Of a stretch of 64,000 bases of DNA, positions 15,327 to 23,934 are shown piece by piece. How positions within the stretch are numbered: position 1 is the stretch's first letter; every line of letters starts with the position of its first letter. Origin of the DNA: an uncultured Prevotellaceae bacterium (lineage in GTDB: Bacteria > Bacteroidota > Bacteroidia > Bacteroidales > UBA932); assembly GCA_947166905.1 (NCBI GenBank), contig CAMVFZ010000001.1:124001-188000 (forward strand), written 5' to 3'. The notes under the pieces were generated by a model. That model was given only the letters and a program-made list of their open reading frames with translations, did no database searches and was not told the DNA's origin. The translations under genes and the position numbers were made by a program.

Positions 15327-16738
15327 TATTTAATGTACTCGTGGGACTCTGTCATTGCAGCAGGGTCAAGGGCAGCATCAAGCTTCTCCTTTGACATATA
15401 GCCATGCTCAAGGACAAGGTCGTATACGCTGCGACCGGTCTCAAGGGCCTCTTTGGCAACCTTGGTGCTGGTCTTGTATCCGATGTAAGGGTTAAGGGCG
15501 GTAACAATACCGATACTGTTCTTAACCATCTCGTTGCAATGCTCTGCATTGATGGTGATGCCCTCTACACACTTGACGCGGAGTGTATCCATTGCATTGG
15601 CAAGCCAGGTGATAGACTCTACCATGCACTCCATAATAACAGGCTCCATTACGTTAAGCTGAAGCTGGCCGGCCTCTGCCGCAAATGCAACAGCGGTATC
15701 ATTGCCGATAACCTTGAAGCAAACCTGATTGGTAACCTCAGGAATAACAGGGTTAACCTTTCCGGGCATGATGGAAGAACCGGGAGCCATAGGAGGCAGG
15801 TTGATCTCATGAAGGCCGCAACGGGGGCCGGAAGCCATGAGCCTGAGGTCGTTACAAACCTTTGAAAGCTTGACGGCAAGATGCTTGAGAGCGCCGTGAT
15901 ATGCTACGTAGTCACCAGTGTCGGGTGTAGCAGCAACAAGGTCGCGGGCAGGACGGAAAGGCTCTCCGGTAAGCTCTGCCAAACGTTTGGCGCAAAGCTC
16001 TACGAAGCCGGGAACGGCATTAAGGCCAGTACCGATAGCGGTGCCACCCATGTTGATCTCGTGCATGAACTTGACGTTATGCTCAATATTTGCTATCTCG
16101 TCTTCAAGTGCGTTTGCAAAAGCATAGAACTCCTGGCCGGCTGTCATAGGAACAGCATCCTGGAGCTGGGTACGACCCATCTTGATAATATCCTTGAACT
16201 CATCACCCTTAGCACGGAAGGCCTTTACAAGCTCCTTGAGGCTGGCGATAAGTTTCTTATTCATTCTGATTACACCAAGTTTGATGGCGGTAGGATAGGC
16301 ATCGTTGGTAGACTGGCCACAGTTCACGTGGTCGTTAGGCCAGCAGAACTGATACTCGCCCTTCTGATGACCCATCATCTCCAGTGCGATGTTGGCGATA
16401 ACCTCATTTGCATTCATGTTTACAGAGGTACCCGCACCACCCTGCATCATGTCTACGGGGAACTGATCCTGATACTTGCCGCCCACGATTTCCTTGGATG
16501 CGGCGCAGATAGCATCGGCAATCTTCTTGTCATAAACGCCAAGTTCTCCGTTTGCAGCTGCAGCGGCCCACTTGACATAGGCGATAGCGATTACATAATC
16601 AGGATAATCGCTCATCTTGGTGTTGGAAATCTTGTAGTTGTTGATAGCTCTCTGGGTTTGTACGCCGTAGTAAGCCTCTGCGGGCACCTGAAGCTCGCCC
16701 AAAAGGTCTGATTCGATCCTAAATTTTTTGTCTGACAT
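15326..16738 (-). CDS. aspA: Aspartate ammonia-lyase
   Basis: 470 residues from MSDKKFRIESDLLGE; upstream in-frame codons are not conserved. The fumarase/aspartase superfamily signature GSSIMPGKVNP is present with the catalytic SS loop, as are GGAGTSVNMNANEVIAN and NDHVNCGQSTND. It converts aspartate to fumarate and ammonia, feeding the fumarate reduction common in anaerobic Bacteroidales. Its own promoter (16778-16785) faces away from the uridine kinase-like gene. An HsdR_N-like gene is coupled downstream. Confidence 0.95.
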   Translation of the reverse strand: MSDKKFRIESDLLGELQVPAEAYYGVQTQRAINNYKISNTKMSDYPDYVIAIAYVKWAAAAANGELGVYDKKIADAICAASKEIVGGKYQDQFPVDMMQGGAGTSVNMNANEVIANIALEMMGHQKGEYQFCWPNDHVNCGQSTNDAYPTAIKLGVIRMNKKLIASLKELVKAFRAKGDEFKDIIKMGRTQLQDAVPMTAGQEFYAFANALEDEIANIEHNVKFMHEINMGGTAIGTGLNAVPGFVELCAKRLAELTGEPFRPARDLVAATPDTGDYVAYHGALKHLAVKLSKVCNDLRLMASGPRCGLHEINLPPMAPGSSIMPGKVNPVIPEVTNQVCFKVIGNDTAVAFAAEAGQLQLNVMEPVIMECMVESITWLANAMDTLRVKCVEGITINAEHCNEMVKNSIGIVTALNPYIGYKTSTKVAKEALETGRSVYDLVLEHGYMSKEKLDAALDPAAMTESHEYIK

Positions 16739-16777
16739 AGTGCTATTAATTATTTGAATGATTCTTAACAGTATTTG

Positions 16778-16785
16778 CAAATATA
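16778..16785 (-). promoter_or_regulatory. -7 element for aspA
   Basis: TATATTTG on the minus strand, about 40 nt upstream of the aspA ATG. Confidence 0.45.
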
Positions 16786-16832
16786 AGAAGAATTTTTGTA
16801 TTTCCAGCCTTTTAAGTTTACGGTCTTTTTAG

Positions 16833-16840
16833 TAAATTTG
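16833..16840 (+). promoter_or_regulatory. -7 element for the TGS-uridine kinase operon
   Basis: TAAATTTG, 23 nt upstream of the ATG at 16864; divergent from the aspA promoter. Confidence 0.45.
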
Positions 16841-16863
16841 CCAAATACAATAATCCCGCCTCT

Positions 16864-18534
16864 ATGCTTTCTATCTACTGCAAAAACACAGGTACCACCA
16901 GGAAATACCCTGAGGGCACTTCCCTGCTCCAGATGCTTGGAGACTTTGAATTCGAAAAACCCTACCCCATCGTATCGGCAAAGGTGAACAATGTTTCACA
17001 GGGTCTTAAATTCAAGGTATACAAAAGCAAAGACATAGAATTCATCAGCATAAAAGAATACAGTGGCCGTCGCGTATACTGCAGGTCCCTCTGTTTCCTG
17101 TTGTACAAAGCCGCCGTCGACGTATTCCCGGGCTGCCAGCTCTACATGGAATACCCCATCTCCGGAGGATATTTTTTCCATTTGTACAAGGCCGATGATT
17201 CCCTGTTGGACGACAATGACCTGGCTACGCTGGAAGCGCGGATGAAGGAGATAGTAGCAGAGGACATGCCCTTCCACCGCTATGACGTGCAGACAGACAA
17301 GGTCCTGAAGATATTCCAGGAATTCGGATACGAAGACAAGGTAAAGCTTCTGGAGACCAACGAAGAGGTATACATGGATTATTATAAACTGGGAGAAACC
17401 CCCGACTATTATTATGGCCGTCTTGTGCCCTCGACAGGCTACCTAAAGGTTTGGGGCGTACAGAAATACAAGACAGGCTTCCTGCTGCTTCTCCCGGACA
17501 GGGACAATCCCGATAAACTTGGCCCGGCAATAGACCAGCCCAAGACCTTCGAGATGTTCAACGAGAACCTCCGCTGGAACATCATCATGCGCCTGAATAC
17601 CGTGGGCGACGTAAACATAGCCCTGCGTGACGGCCAGGCCAGCGAGCTAATCCAGGTTGCAGAGGCCCTTCAGGAAAAGAAAATCATACAGATAGCAGAA
17701 GAGATAGACCGTCGCTACCGCGGAGAAAACAAAGTGCGGATGGTGCTTATCACAGGCCCTTCCAGCAGCGGTAAGACCACCTTCTGTAAAAAGCTCAGCG
17801 TACAGCTCAAGGCCTGCGGCCTACGCCCTATCTCGGTTTCCACGGACGACTATTTTGTAAACCGTGAAGATACGCCCAGGTTCCCGGATGGCAGCTTCGA
17901 CTTTGACAACTTTGACACCGTAGACCACGCAATGATGCAGAAAGACCTGATAAAAGTACTTGAAGGTCAGGAAGTTTCAGTTCCGGAATACAACTTTGTA
18001 ACCGGATTGCGCGAGTACAACGGCAAGACCCTTAAGCTGTCAGAAGGCAGCATTCTTCTGGTAGAAGGAATCCATGCCCTGAACCCGGCGCTTACATCCA
18101 GCATCCAGGACAGCTGCAAATTCAAGATATTCATCAACACCCTTACAAGTACGGCTCTGGACTACCACAACTGGATTCCTACCAGCGACAACCGTCTGCT
18201 GCGCCGCATCGTTAGGGACTACAACAAGGGCGCTTTCACGGCCCGCCAGTCCATCAGCCAATGGCCGATGGTACGAGCCGCGGAAGAAAAGTGGATCTAT
18301 CCCTTCCAGGAGAATGCAGACGCCATGTTCAACTCTGCCTACCTTATCGAGTTCGCAGTACTTCGCAACCACGCAGAGCCCATACTGGCCAGCGTTCCCA
18401 AGAACTGTCCTGAATACAGCGAGGCCCACCGCCTGCTTAAATTCATCCACTACTTTACACCAGTATCAGACCGCGAGATTCCTCCGACCTCAATGCTTCG
18501 TGAGTTCCTTGGCGGCAGTAGCTTCACTTACTAG
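16864..18534 (+). CDS. TGS-domain uridine kinase-like nucleoside kinase
   Basis: 556 residues. The N-terminal 65 residues are a TGS-like domain. Residues about 70-200 resemble the second additional domain of threonyl-tRNA synthetase. From about 290 there is a phosphoribulokinase/uridine kinase domain with Walker A GPSSSGKTT (298-306), STDDYF and VEGIHALNP. This architecture is widespread in Bacteroidetes and Firmicutes. It probably phosphorylates a nucleoside or related sugar, with the synthetase-like part sensing or binding RNA (inference). The next gene, ettA, begins 3 nt later, which links it to translation. Confidence 0.82.
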   Translation: MLSIYCKNTGTTRKYPEGTSLLQMLGDFEFEKPYPIVSAKVNNVSQGLKFKVYKSKDIEFISIKEYSGRRVYCRSLCFLLYKAAVDVFPGCQLYMEYPISGGYFFHLYKADDSLLDDNDLATLEARMKEIVAEDMPFHRYDVQTDKVLKIFQEFGYEDKVKLLETNEEVYMDYYKLGETPDYYYGRLVPSTGYLKVWGVQKYKTGFLLLLPDRDNPDKLGPAIDQPKTFEMFNENLRWNIIMRLNTVGDVNIALRDGQASELIQVAEALQEKKIIQIAEEIDRRYRGENKVRMVLITGPSSSGKTTFCKKLSVQLKACGLRPISVSTDDYFVNREDTPRFPDGSFDFDNFDTVDHAMMQKDLIKVLEGQEVSVPEYNFVTGLREYNGKTLKLSEGSILLVEGIHALNPALTSSIQDSCKFKIFINTLTSTALDYHNWIPTSDNRLLRRIVRDYNKGAFTARQSISQWPMVRAAEEKWIYPFQENADAMFNSAYLIEFAVLRNHAEPILASVPKNCPEYSEAHRLLKFIHYFTPVSDREIPPTSMLREFLGGSSFTY

Positions 18535-18537
18535 TTT

Positions 18538-20214
18538 ATGGACGAAAAGATAATATTCTCGATGAACGGGGTCAGCAAAGTGCTCCCCAACAATAACAGA
18601 GTAATCCTTAAAGACATATACCTTGGCTTCTTCTACGGTGCCAAAATCGGCATCATCGGCCTTAATGGCAGCGGTAAGTCCACCCTGCTGAAGATTATCG
18701 CCGGCGTAGAAAAATCCTACAAGGGAGAGGTTGTCTGGGCACCTGGCTACAGCGTGGGTTATCTGGAGCAGGAGCCGCAGATGGACAACAGCAAAACCGT
18801 GCTTGAAGTTGTTCAGGAGGGCGTACAGGAAGTAATGGACCTGCTGGCAGAGTACAACGAGATCTCCGCCAAATTCTGCGAACCCATGGACGACGACCAG
18901 ATGAACAAGCTTATAGAGCGCCAGGGAGAACTCACTGAACTCATCGACCACCACGGAGGCTGGGAAATAGACTCCAAGCTGGAAAGGGCCATGGACGCCC
19001 TCCAGTGTCCTCCGGCCGATGCCAATGTAGCCACTCTTTCCGGAGGTGAACGCCGCCGCGTGGCCCTTTGCCGCCTGCTGCTCCGCCAGCCCGACGTGCT
19101 GCTTCTGGACGAGCCCACCAACCACCTGGACACCGAATCCATCCAGTGGCTGGAAGCCCACCTGCAGCAGTATAAGGGTACCGTTATCGCCGTTACCCAT
19201 GATCGATACTTCCTTGACAACGTAGCCGGATGGATACTTGAGCTGGACCGCGGAGAAGGCATTCCATGGAAGGGCAACTACTCTTCATGGCTGGACCAGA
19301 AGACCAAGCGCCTGGCCCAGGAAGAAAAGGCGGAGAGCAAGCGCCGCAAGACTCTGGAACGCGAGCTGGAATGGGTACGAATGGCTCCCAAGGCCCGCCA
19401 GGCCAAGCAGAAGGCCCGTCTGGGCGCCTACGAAAAGTTGGCATCGGCAGATGTAAAAGAAAAGGAAGCGAATCTGGAAATCTATATCCCCAACGGCCCG
19501 CACCTTGGCAACAAGGTTATCAAATTCAACGATGTAAGCAAGGCCTACGGAGACAAACTTCTATTCGAGCATCTTAGCTTTGAGCTGCCGCCGGCAGGTA
19601 TCGTGGGCGTAATCGGCCCTAACGGAGCGGGCAAGACTACCCTATTCCGCCTGATAATGGGTATCGAGAAGCCGGACAGCGGAAGCATAGAGATTGGCGA
19701 TACTGTAAAACTGGCCTACGTAGACCAGCAGCACAAGAAGATAGACCCGGATCTTACTGTATATGAAACAATTGCAGGCAACTCAGAGTGGGTGCGCCTG
19801 GGCAACAGGGAGATTAATGCCCGCGCGTGGGTGTCTCGTTTCAACTTCTCCGGAGCAGACCAGGAGAAGCTTTGCGGCGTGCTTTCCGGCGGTGAACGCA
19901 ACCGTCTGCACCTTGCGCTTACACTTAAGGACGAGGGCAACGTACTGCTGCTGGATGAGCCGACCAACGACGTAGATGTAAACACCATCCGCGCACTTGA
20001 GGAAGGTTTGGACGGCTTTGCCGGCTGCGCCGTAGTAGTAAGCCACGACCGATGGTTCCTTGACCGTATCGCAACTCACATACTGGCCTTCGAGGGCGAT
20101 TCCCAGGTTGTATTCTTCGACGGCAACTACTCAGAGTACGAAGAGAACCGCAAGGCCCGACTTGGCGCCGACGCCGAGCCCAAGCGCTTCAAGTACAAGA
20201 AATTGATGGAATAA
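18538..20214 (+). CDS. ettA: ABC-F protein, energy-dependent translational throttle EttA
   Basis: 558 residues, no transmembrane segment. Two ABC domains: Walker A GLNGSGKST and signature LSGGERRRVAL in the first, GPNGAGKTT and LSGGERNRLHL in the second. They are joined by a charged linker (about residues 240-300) that reaches the ribosomal P-site tRNA. MNGVSKVLPNNN..LKDIYLGFFYGAKIGIIG and the YLEQEPQ loop are typical of EttA. It gates the first peptide bond according to ATP/ADP level. Likely cotranscribed with the TGS kinase and the HAD gene. Confidence 0.92.
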   Translation: MDEKIIFSMNGVSKVLPNNNRVILKDIYLGFFYGAKIGIIGLNGSGKSTLLKIIAGVEKSYKGEVVWAPGYSVGYLEQEPQMDNSKTVLEVVQEGVQEVMDLLAEYNEISAKFCEPMDDDQMNKLIERQGELTELIDHHGGWEIDSKLERAMDALQCPPADANVATLSGGERRRVALCRLLLRQPDVLLLDEPTNHLDTESIQWLEAHLQQYKGTVIAVTHDRYFLDNVAGWILELDRGEGIPWKGNYSSWLDQKTKRLAQEEKAESKRRKTLERELEWVRMAPKARQAKQKARLGAYEKLASADVKEKEANLEIYIPNGPHLGNKVIKFNDVSKAYGDKLLFEHLSFELPPAGIVGVIGPNGAGKTTLFRLIMGIEKPDSGSIEIGDTVKLAYVDQQHKKIDPDLTVYETIAGNSEWVRLGNREINARAWVSRFNFSGADQEKLCGVLSGGERNRLHLALTLKDEGNVLLLDEPTNDVDVNTIRALEEGLDGFAGCAVVVSHDRWFLDRIATHILAFEGDSQVVFFDGNYSEYEENRKARLGADAEPKRFKYKKLME

Positions 20215-20215
20215 G

Positions 20216-20833
20216 GTGATAAAGAATCTGATATTTGACATGGGGGGCGTAGTCTTCGATTTAGGCTACGAGCAGGCTGTGAGCCGTTTTGAAGAGATCG
20301 GGGTGGCCGATGCCGGAAAATATTTGGACCCTGCCGTACAGACAGGCCTCTTCGGCCGTTTGGAAGGCGGCCTCATCAGCTGCGAGGAGTTCCGCTCCCA
20401 ACTGAGCGAAATTATTGGCAAAGAACTCAGTCACGCACAGTGCGAATATGCCTGGAAGGGCTACATCCTTGCCCTTCCGGAGCGCAATCTGAATAAACTG
20501 GACGAATTAAGAAGCCGCGGCTACCGCATGGTGCTGCTTTCCAACACGAATCCCTACATTACGTCCTGGGCTCACAGCAAGGATTTTTTCCGTGGTCGCA
20601 CTATGGACAGTTACTTCGACCACCTTTACTTCAGCTGCGACCTCAAGCTGATGAAGCCAGGAGAAGAGATATTCCGCCGCGTGCTGGATGCAGAAGGCTT
20701 TACCCCGGAGGAAACGCTTTTCATTGACGACAGTACAAGGAACTGCGCCACGGCACAGGCCCTTGGCATACACACCCTTTGCCCGCAGGGCAACAGTGAC
20801 TGGACCGGGCCTGTCGAAGAGTTTCTGAAATAA
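20216..20833 (+). CDS. HAD-superfamily phosphatase, YihX-like
   Basis: 205 residues with a GTG start 1 nt after the ettA stop. Motif I is FDMGGVV (nucleophile D8; the second Asp is replaced by Gly, as in the YihX/epoxide-hydrolase-N subgroup). Motif II is LLSNTN, motif III K in LMKPGEEIF, and motif IV FIDDSTRN. Members dephosphorylate sugar phosphates such as glucose-1-phosphate. Cytoplasmic. The substrate is not evident. Confidence 0.85.
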   Translation: MIKNLIFDMGGVVFDLGYEQAVSRFEEIGVADAGKYLDPAVQTGLFGRLEGGLISCEEFRSQLSEIIGKELSHAQCEYAWKGYILALPERNLNKLDELRSRGYRMVLLSNTNPYITSWAHSKDFFRGRTMDSYFDHLYFSCDLKLMKPGEEIFRRVLDAEGFTPEETLFIDDSTRNCATAQALGIHTLCPQGNSDWTGPVEEFLK

Positions 20834-20845
20834 CAAAATTATATT

Positions 20846-20853
20846 TATCTTTG
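20846..20853 (+). promoter_or_regulatory. -7 element for the CNNM-family gene
   Basis: TATCTTTG, 19 nt before the ATG at 20873. Confidence 0.5.
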
Positions 20854-20872
20854 CACGTTTTTAACTGATTAT

Positions 20873-21922
20873 ATGGCACTTTTGTTTGTATTCCTTCTTG
20901 GAGCAATGCTCATTTCGTTCCTCTGCTCGGTGCTGGAGGCAACCCTCATGAGTACTCCTATTTCCTACATTACGATGCGGGAAGACGAGGGCTACAAGCC
21001 GGCCAAGAGGATGAAACAGTATAAGACGGAGCCTTCCCGCCCTCTTGCCGCCATATTATCACTCAACACCATTGCCAACACCATCGGCGCCGCAGGCGTA
21101 GGCCGTCAGGCCACCCTGGTTTTCGGCAGCGAGTGGTTCGGTCTGGTGAGTGCAGTTACTACGGTTCTTATCCTGATATTTGCAGAGATTATCCCCAAGA
21201 CCATCGGCACATCCCATTGGAAGTCCCTTATGGGTGTTGCTACCGGGGCAATCCACTCTTTGATTATAGGCCTATACCCTATCGTAGTGGCCGTAGAGTG
21301 GCTTCAGAAGCATATTTCATCGGACGAAACCGACGCCACCATCTCCCGCGAAGAGGTCAGCGCCATGGCCGATGTCGCCGAGGAGTCGGGCGAGCTTGAC
21401 GAGGACGAGAACGAGGTTATCCAGAACATCATTACTCTGGATGAAATCACGGCCAGCGACGCCATGACCCCGCGCGTTGTATGTGCTATCGCTCCAGAAT
21501 CCATGAAGCTCAAAGCCTTCTACAAAGACAAGCGCTTCCTGCATCACAGCCGTATCCCGGTTTACTCAGACAACGACGAGTACATCACAGGCTACATACT
21601 TCGTATGGAGGCCCTGCAGCTTATTGCAGAGGATAAATTCGAGGTTACCCTTGGCGAAATCCGCCGCAGCATTCCTTCTTTCCAGGAAGACAAAACCCTG
21701 GACGAAATCTGGGACGAAATGATCTCAAAGGATGAGCCTATCTCCGTAGTTATAGACGAGTACGGTTCCTTCCAGGGTATTCTTACCCTTGAAGACGTCA
21801 TAGAGACCATTCTTGGCAACGAAATCGTAGACGAACGCGACGAAGTCCGCGATATGCAGCAGCTCGCCAAAGAGCGCTGGAAAAAGCGCAAAATTGCCGC
21901 CCGCGCCAAGAAATCCAGCTAG
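20873..21922 (+). CDS. CNNM/CorC-family membrane protein with CBS pair
   Basis: 349 residues. The N-terminal DUF21/CNNM region (about 1-150) has a signal-anchor-like first helix, a VLILIFAEIIPKTIG helix (the conserved EIIPK segment) and a third helix. A two-CBS module follows (DAMTPRVVCAIAP..., then DEPISVVIDEYGSFQGILTLEDVIE). There is no C-terminal transporter-associated CorC_HlyC domain, so it is a shorter form. Such proteins export or regulate magnesium and related cations, with the CBS pair binding nucleotides. A palindromic repeat follows 8 nt after the stop. Confidence 0.85.
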   Translation: MALLFVFLLGAMLISFLCSVLEATLMSTPISYITMREDEGYKPAKRMKQYKTEPSRPLAAILSLNTIANTIGAAGVGRQATLVFGSEWFGLVSAVTTVLILIFAEIIPKTIGTSHWKSLMGVATGAIHSLIIGLYPIVVAVEWLQKHISSDETDATISREEVSAMADVAEESGELDEDENEVIQNIITLDEITASDAMTPRVVCAIAPESMKLKAFYKDKRFLHHSRIPVYSDNDEYITGYILRMEALQLIAEDKFEVTLGEIRRSIPSFQEDKTLDEIWDEMISKDEPISVVIDEYGSFQGILTLEDVIETILGNEIVDERDEVRDMQQLAKERWKKRKIAARAKKSS

Positions 21923-21930
21923 GTCTTTCC

Positions 21931-21958
21931 GTCATGCCCGACCTGATTGGGCATCTCC
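21931..21958. repeat. Palindromic element, copy B
   Basis: GTCATGCCCGACC-TGATTGGGCATCTCC type: ATGCCC and GGGCAT arms around a 9-nt centre, with conserved GTC before and CTCC after. Same orientation as the in-gene copies at 33019 and 34531. Confidence 0.7.
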
Positions 21959-21965
21959 ACCGGCG

Positions 21966-21994
21966 GCGACACAAAAGTGCCGTTTTCGTGTCGC
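21966..21994 (+). terminator. Hairpin after the CNNM gene
   Basis: GCGACACAAAA / TTTT-C-GTGTCGC stem with one bulge and a GTGCCG loop, without a T tail. A weak terminator for the CNNM gene or another structured repeat. Confidence 0.35.
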
Positions 21995-22127
21995 TGCTTC
22001 ATAGCATCCATTTTGGTCGAAAGAGCAATCGTCAACTTTGGTTTTCGGAAGAGATCGCAAAATTAATCAGCATGTGAAATGATTTGGCACATTCAAGAGC
22101 TATCTTTGCGCTTGTGATCAAGTTCTC

Positions 22128-22144
22128 GCTGTTTGCAAAACAGC
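22128..22144. promoter_or_regulatory. Palindromic operator candidate before the two-gene module
   Basis: GCTGTTT-GCA-AAACAGC, a perfect 7-bp dyad that covers the -33 TTTG of the promoter at 22132-22164. Its location fits a repressor site, possibly for a product of the module itself. Confidence 0.5.
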
Positions 22145-22164
22145 ACATATTTTTTTTATTTTTG
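22132..22164 (+). promoter_or_regulatory. Promoter of the PD-(D/E)XK two-gene module
   Basis: TTTG (22132-22135), a 21-nt spacer, TATTTTTG (22157-22164). ATG follows at 22192. A second possible -7 (TATCTTTG, 22101-22108) lies upstream with poor -33 spacing. Confidence 0.55.
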
Positions 22165-22191
22165 TAATACTCACATTTAACATTAAAGACT

Positions 22192-22830
22192 ATGGCAATC
22201 ACCGATGATTTGCAGTTGGTGTTCACGCAATATTGCAACACCTACAAAGAAATCTTCCAGGACTTCAAGCCCTGGATTGGGACAAAAAGGACAATCAACG
22301 AAGCCAACCAAGTCCACCACTTTCTTGAGGCCTATAAGGCCATATTTCCCGGCATCATCACCTGGATGGAACTCCCCATTCATGATAGAAAAGAACCAGA
22401 TTGTAAAGAAAATGTCACAGATAGTATTTCAAAGAGCAAGGCTTACACCGCAAGAATAGACGGATTTATCCTTTCACAGGTGCAGAAGCGCATCATTTTC
22501 ATCGAAGCCAAACGCTTCTCCCGCGAGAATAAAGTAGAAAGCCTGAAAGAAGACGCCATTCGCATAAAAAGAATCCTAGACAAGATCTTCAATGAAGACG
22601 AAGGCAAATTGAAGAGTCTGGACCTCGACCAATATGAAGTAGCCACACTCTTCCTTGCAGATGCATGGGACAAAAAGCCGGAAATAGTCAACCATTTAGA
22701 TAAGCACCTAAAAGAGCTCGAAGTAGAGGGGCTAACACGGATTGATAAAAGTGAACCCTGTTCTATAGGAGAAGGCTACCACCTGATGTACAGACTAATG
22801 GAGTATTCACCTAAACCCTGCAAGAAATGA
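22192..22830 (+). CDS. Unrecognised protein with PD-(D/E)XK nuclease-like core
   Basis: 212 residues, no signal peptide or membrane helix. The pattern E60 (TWMELP), D90 (ARIDGFIL) and E105-A-K107 (RIIFIEAKRF), followed by a helix rich in K/R/E (SRENKVESLKEDAIRIKRI), fits the alpha-beta-beta-beta-alpha core of restriction-like nucleases. It belongs to no family I can name. The stop overlaps the next start (ATGA, 4 nt), making a tight two-gene operon with its own promoter, operator-like dyad and terminator. Base composition is visibly more AT-rich than the flanking housekeeping genes, suggesting transfer. A defence, nuclease-regulator or toxin role is possible but unproven. Confidence 0.55.
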   Translation: MAITDDLQLVFTQYCNTYKEIFQDFKPWIGTKRTINEANQVHHFLEAYKAIFPGIITWMELPIHDRKEPDCKENVTDSISKSKAYTARIDGFILSQVQKRIIFIEAKRFSRENKVESLKEDAIRIKRILDKIFNEDEGKLKSLDLDQYEVATLFLADAWDKKPEIVNHLDKHLKELEVEGLTRIDKSEPCSIGEGYHLMYRLMEYSPKPCKK

Positions 22831-23420
22831 CAATCCAAGAAGTAGAGGCCCACAAGAACAACCAGGGCTATAATATCGATTATATTCTGGAGAAGTACCA
22901 CTTCCAGCGTAACCATTGGACTGTCCCTTCTCCTGTTCCATGGGCAGAAACTGAAGGTGATGAAGATGATGTAGAAGAAGCAAAAAAAGCCGATGCCTGG
23001 TCCAATAACCGCCGCACCACCGGAATTAAATCCGATGCAGACTTTTACCAGCTCCAGGTAGAGAGGTATAAAAAGGTCATCATGATAAACGAGAAGCCCC
23101 GCCCGGACGCCAAAGCTATTGCCGTACAGGTCTATGCCTGGCTCAAAGCTCAGCCCGATGGTATTGAAATCTCTACCTACGATGCAGTAAATAAGGCACT
23201 CGGCTTAACCTGGACTCAATACGATGACATTAAGAAAAGGAACCTATGTTTTTATGGAGGCCTCATATTAGATGAGCAAGACTTCTACTGCATCCATGAC
23301 TACCTCCTCGGCAAAATCCACATGGGCCATAAGTATGAAGCCGATTTCTCCTCAAAATACGAAGGCCAAAACGTCGGCCTTCCATACAATATCCCATTCG
23401 TCTTCAAAAAAAGTAGCTAA
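22827..23420 (+). CDS. Unrecognised partner protein of the nuclease-like gene
   Basis: 197 residues, soluble. Three visible parts: an N-terminal segment (1-50) ending in an acidic stretch (EGDEDDVEEAKKAD); a central segment (about 70-140, KAIAVQVYAWLKAQPDGIEIS..AVNKALGLTWTQYDDIKKR) whose helix spacing is compatible with a winged helix; and an aromatic C-terminal domain (about 140-197). It overlaps the nuclease-like gene by 4 nt, so the two products probably act together. I do not recognise the family. The central part could bind DNA at the 22128-22144 dyad (speculative). Confidence 0.5.
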   Translation: MTIQEVEAHKNNQGYNIDYILEKYHFQRNHWTVPSPVPWAETEGDEDDVEEAKKADAWSNNRRTTGIKSDADFYQLQVERYKKVIMINEKPRPDAKAIAVQVYAWLKAQPDGIEISTYDAVNKALGLTWTQYDDIKKRNLCFYGGLILDEQDFYCIHDYLLGKIHMGHKYEADFSSKYEGQNVGLPYNIPFVFKKSS

Positions 23421-23430
23421 ACACAAAAAA

Positions 23431-23466
23431 GACTCCAACGGGTAGCCCTTTGGAGTCAATTTTTTT
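23431..23466 (+). terminator. Rho-independent terminator of the two-gene module
   Basis: GACTCCAA / TTGGAGTC stem with an 11-nt loop and a T7 run (AATTTTTTTA), 11 nt after the stop codon. Confidence 0.85.
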
Positions 23467-23541
23467 ATGCTCTGTCATCTGATAGAGCTTCTATCAAACA
23501 TATGGAACTATGTATTAGTCTCAATACAGATAGAAGGCTAA

Positions 23542-23649
23542 CGCCACCAGCTAGCAAACTTGCTAGCGAGAGCCCAGAGCCGATGGAAACGTCCGGAACT
23601 GCCGCTTGTATTTGAAGATATGCCCAAACAGGAGCTGAACGACATTTAA
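23542..23649 (+). pseudogene. Possible C-terminal remnant of a lost gene
   Basis: A 35-codon open stretch, bounded by stops and without a start, encodes a protein-like tail (..ANLLARAQSRWKRPELPLVFEDMPKQELNDI). No continuation is found upstream in any frame. It also contains the 8-bp dyad GCTAGCAA-AC-TTGCTAGC (23550-23567). It may be debris of an earlier accessory gene; chance is not excluded. Confidence 0.25.
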
Positions 23650-23764
23650 CTATAAGTCAAAAAGCTTTTGTTGAATTGAAATCTTTCCGTACCATTGTAC
23701 TGCGACCCGTGTGTCCCTAAGTAATCAAACATACGGGGTTAGTCTTTTAAGGCGGGCATTAAAT

Positions 23765-23818
23765 GAGATTGCCGATCAGGTCGGGCCTGACGAGGATGGT
23801 AATGGTCGGGCATGATGG
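23765..23818. repeat. Palindromic element, copy C plus half copy
   Basis: GAGATTGCCGATCAGG-TCGGGCCTGACG (23765-23792) is the family in reverse orientation; a second half unit, GGTCGGGCATGATGG (23804-23818), follows. The segment ATTAAATGAGATTGCCGATCAGGTCGG is very close to the flank and core of copy A at 4312-4334. Confidence 0.6.
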
Positions 23819-23865
23819 AAAATAGCTCCCTTAGTAGGAGTTCGAAAAAGATTTCAACTTATTGT

Positions 23866-23902
23866 AAAACAGTATCCCAGGTACCTGAGATACTGTTTTT
23901 TG
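23866..23902. terminator. Bidirectional terminator near the 3' end of the Rpn gene
   Basis: AAAACAGTATC / GATACTGTTTT stem around a 12-nt loop, with a T6 run on the plus strand and a T4 run on the minus strand. It lies 33 nt past the Rpn-family stop. Confidence 0.75.
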
Positions 23903-23934
23903 GTCATTGCCAACTTATTTAAAAATTGGCTTTA

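Noticed and set aside
15881-16711. 276-codon plus-strand frame opposite aspA
   Set aside because: Antisense of aspartase, no recognisable features.
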